Assembly: GCA_012514355.1 (NCBI GenBank)
Contig: JAAZAL010000098.1
Coordinates: 1 to 7,885 of the forward strand
Length of the DNA stretch: 7,885 nt
Direction of reading: 5' to 3'
DNA from: Candidatus Dojkabacteria bacterium
GTDB taxonomy: Bacteria; Patescibacteriota; Dojkabacteria; SC72
Shown: positions 6,221 to 7,885 of the stretch, piece by piece
Position numbering within the stretch: position 1 is the stretch's first letter
Layout: each line of letters opens with the position of its first letter
The notes under the pieces: model-generated
Told to the model about the DNA's origin: nothing
The model's input: the letters and a program-made list of their open reading frames with translations, nothing else
Database searches by the model: none
Program-made: the position numbers and the translations under genes

Positions 6221-6511
6221 ATGTTAAATCCCAAAGAGTTAATTAAAATGCAAATGGAAGCCAAGAAGATGCAGAATAGGCTTAGAGAGAAGAAGCTCTC
6301 TGGTGAGTCTAAAGACGGTATGTTAAAGATATATCTTAATGGTGCTCAAGAGTTTGAAGATATTTGGGTTGATGATACTTTAATGGATGTAGATATGATG
6401 GATAGATTTAAAAAAGATATGAAAGAGGCTTTTAAAGACTATCAGAAAAAATTACAGAAAGAGATGGCCCAAGATTTTGATTTAGACAAGATAAAGGGGA
6501 TGTTAGGTTAA
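6221..6511 (+). CDS. ybaB: YbaB/EbfC family nucleoid-associated protein
   Basis: The 96-residue product matches the YbaB/EbfC family, which forms tweezer-like dimers that bind DNA and is encoded next to dnaX and recR in many bacteria. The visible layout is a charged N-terminal helix rich in Lys and Met (residues ~4-27), a short beta region with the GMLKIYLNGAQEFEDIWVD pattern (33-51; glycine and hydrophobic alternation typical of the family), and an acidic/basic C-terminal helix ending in DKIKGMLG. It is slightly shorter than the usual ~105-110 residues. Identification rests on this layout plus the synteny, which is strong. The start has no Shine-Dalgarno and is preceded by ATGTATAT. The TAA stop is separated from the recR ATG by a single base, so translation is very likely coupled. 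Its exact role in recombination or nucleoid structure is not settled for the family. Confidence 0.93.
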   Translation: MLNPKELIKMQMEAKKMQNRLREKKLSGESKDGMLKIYLNGAQEFEDIWVDDTLMDVDMMDRFKKDMKEAFKDYQKKLQKEMAQDFDLDKIKGMLG

Positions 6512-6512
6512 T

Positions 6513-7139
6513 ATGTCAGTACTTCCTAAATCAGTAGAAAACGTTATCAATGAATTTAGTAAACTTCCAGGAGTAGGTCCTAAGTCCGCTGCAAGAATGA
6601 CTTACCACTTTTTAAGATCTCCTAACAAGGATGCAACTAGATTAGGAGAGGCATTAATGGATATGGATAGTAAGACAAAATTTTGTAACTCCTGCTTTAA
6701 TGTCACGGATAAAGATATCTGTGATATATGTAGTAGCCCCAGTAGAGATCATAGCACCATATGTATTGTAGAAGAGCCTTTGGATGTAGTAGCTTTTGAA
6801 AACTCCGCAGTATTTAATGGTTTGTACTTTGTATTAGGGGGTGTAATCTCTCCTGCTGAGGGAGTTACTGCTTCGGAATTAAGATTTGATGAGTTGGGCA
6901 AAAGAGTAATATCAACAATTAATGAGAGTGTGAAAAAGATTGAATTAATTGTAGCAACTAATCCTAGTCTTGAGGGAGAGGCAACAGCCAGCTATATCCA
7001 AGATATGTTTTCAAAATATATTAAGGAGGGAAAAATACATGTTTCAAGATTAGCAATGGGTCTTCCAACTGGTGCGGATTTAGAGTATGCAGATAGATTG
7101 ACTTTAAAAAAGGCTCTTGAGGGTAGAAGAGATATTTAA
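6513..7139 (+). CDS. recR: Recombination mediator protein RecR
   Basis: RecR acts with RecO (and RecF) to load RecA at single-strand gaps. The 208-residue product has the normal family length and all expected parts. These are an N-terminal helix-hairpin-helix (KLPGVGPKSA, residues 17-26), a four-Cys zinc finger (C58, C61, C70, C73) and a Toprim domain beginning STICIVEEP (81-89). The conserved LGGVISPAEGV, ATNPSLEGEAT and GLPTGADLEYADRLTL segments follow, ending in ALEGRRDI. The ATG at 6513 starts one base after the ybaB stop and gives a family-typical N-terminus (PKSVENVINEFSKLPG). It lies between ybaB and rnhC, with 14 bases to the rnhC ATG, so all three are probably one transcription unit. 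RecF and RecO are not in the window. Confidence 0.97.
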   Translation: MSVLPKSVENVINEFSKLPGVGPKSAARMTYHFLRSPNKDATRLGEALMDMDSKTKFCNSCFNVTDKDICDICSSPSRDHSTICIVEEPLDVVAFENSAVFNGLYFVLGGVISPAEGVTASELRFDELGKRVISTINESVKKIELIVATNPSLEGEATASYIQDMFSKYIKEGKIHVSRLAMGLPTGADLEYADRLTLKKALEGRRDI

Positions 7140-7153
7140 TTAAATATATATAT

Positions 7154-7885
7154 ATGAGTAATCAAAATACCATTTCATTAGATATTAAGAAAGAAGAGTT
7201 TCAAACAATTAAAGATTTGCTGCTTGCCCAAAATTGGGTCGAACAAAATGATAGTAATCAGTATGTAGTATATAGATTGAGAAGTCCTTTGGGATCAATA
7301 GCAACAATGTATTTTAGTGGTAAGCTTGTACTTCAGGGTAGGGAGGATTTTACTAGGGTAATATCAATGTTAAAGAAAGAGAAAGAAGACACCTCTGAGG
7401 AGTTCCTAGCTCACTTTGGTGTAGATGAAGTTGGTAAGGGTGACTATTTTGGTCCTTTAGTTGTTGTAGGATGTTTTGTAAATGAGGAGTTTTTTAAAAA
7501 GGTTAAGTTATTGGGTTTTGCAGATTCTAAGAAGTTTTCTGATGAAAAAATAGAGAATCTATACAGTATGGTTAAAGATTATCCCTATTATTATTCCTCT
7601 ATTGTATATCCTAATGAATATAATCGATTAACAAAGATATATAGAAATGCCTCTTTATTACTTGCTAAACAACACGCTAAGGTAATAGAGGAGGGATTAA
7701 GAGACTTAGAATCAAAAAAAGAGGTTTGTAATTATGTTGTTATAGACCAGTTCTCTGCTTCAAAGAGTAGGGTAACCAATGAATTAGGTCAGTTAGGAAA
7801 AAAATCCAAATTTATACAGTTTCATAAAGGTGAATCTGATATAGCGGTTGCTAGTGCATCAATAATTGCTAGGGGTATTTTTGTA
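7154..7885 (+). CDS. rnhC: Ribonuclease HIII, 3' end missing
   Basis: This frame starts at ATG 7154 and runs off the window after 244 residues; a complete protein would be about 290-310. RNase HIII cleaves the RNA strand of RNA/DNA hybrids. Residues 1-85 form an N-terminal extension consistent with the TBP-like substrate-binding domain that separates RNase HIII from RNase HII. The catalytic domain opens with GVDEVGKGDYFGP (D91, E92); the GKGDYFGP form, rather than GRGPLAGP, indicates HIII. ADSKKFSD (123-130), VVIDQFS (D198) and the ESDIAVASASIIAR segment (E227/D229) follow, supplying the remaining acidic site. Fourteen bases of almost pure A/T (TAAATATATATAT-like) separate it from recR, with no Shine-Dalgarno. 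RNase HIII is less widespread than HII, being best known from Firmicutes, Chlamydiae and Aquificae, so its presence has taxonomic value. Confidence 0.93.
   Translation, partial: MSNQNTISLDIKKEEFQTIKDLLLAQNWVEQNDSNQYVVYRLRSPLGSIATMYFSGKLVLQGREDFTRVISMLKKEKEDTSEEFLAHFGVDEVGKGDYFGPLVVVGCFVNEEFFKKVKLLGFADSKKFSDEKIENLYSMVKDYPYYYSSIVYPNEYNRLTKIYRNASLLLAKQHAKVIEEGLRDLESKKEVCNYVVIDQFSASKSRVTNELGQLGKKSKFIQFHKGESDIAVASASIIARGIFV

Noticed and set aside
1..7885. CRISPR array, insertion sequence, tRNA/rRNA or defence system
   Set aside because: I saw no regularly spaced repeats, transposase motifs, terminal inverted repeats or tRNA-like clover-leaf sequences. Every gap is 66 bp or shorter and the genes are housekeeping except the membrane protein.

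Overview
The window is an AT-rich bacterial chromosome segment packed with conserved housekeeping genes. Intergenic gaps are 1 to 62 bp and two gene pairs overlap. Seven of the eight genes belong to universal or near-universal families: rRNA maturation (ybeY), tRNA recycling (pth), transcription-coupled repair (mfd), replication clamp loading (dnaX), a nucleoid-associated protein (ybaB), recombinational repair (recR) and RNA/DNA hybrid removal (rnhC). Arginine is mostly AGA/AGG. Stops are TAA or TAG except for one TGA that is followed at once by an in-frame TAA. No start has a convincing Shine-Dalgarno sequence, and -10-like AT hexamers sit only a few bases before several starts. Compact, sometimes reduced proteins with little SD signal suggest a small-genome lineage such as Patescibacteria/CPR. 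This is an inference; the window has no rRNA or other decisive marker.

Layout. Positions 2-361 (+) hold the 3' part of ybeY, which overlaps pth (352-906, +) by 10 bp. Tail-to-tail with pth, and overlapping it by 23 bp, is a minus-strand gene (884-2095) for a membrane protein with a YdjM-like metal-binding N-terminal half, a tandem EF-hand-like calcium motif and a C-terminal domain that may be a degenerate NlpC/P60-type fold. A 62-bp divergent promoter region separates it from mfd (2158-4536, +). A 66-bp spacer with a weak terminator-like hairpin and a promoter-like pair leads to dnaX (4603-6165, +). Then come ybaB (6221-6511), recR (6513-7139) and rnhC (7154-7885, cut by the window end), closely spaced and probably co-transcribed.

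How they fit together. dnaX-ybaB-recR is a classical conserved cluster linking the replisome to recombinational repair. Here mfd lies upstream and RNase HIII downstream, so the plus-strand block from 2158 onward is a replication/repair island dealing with stalled polymerases, clamp loading, gap repair and RNA/DNA hybrids. ybeY-pth upstream is a translation-quality pair.

Most notable points: (1) Mfd appears to lack both the UvrA-binding D2 region and the D7 domain that normally masks it; (2) dnaX carries the A AAA AAG slippery heptamer used by E. coli for programmed -1 frameshifting, placed just after domain III, with a -1 frame stop 39 nt downstream; (3) the minus-strand membrane protein has an unusual three-part architecture; (4) Pth has Lys where the conserved GHNG motif has Asn. 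I found no CRISPR, mobile element, tRNA, rRNA or defence system.
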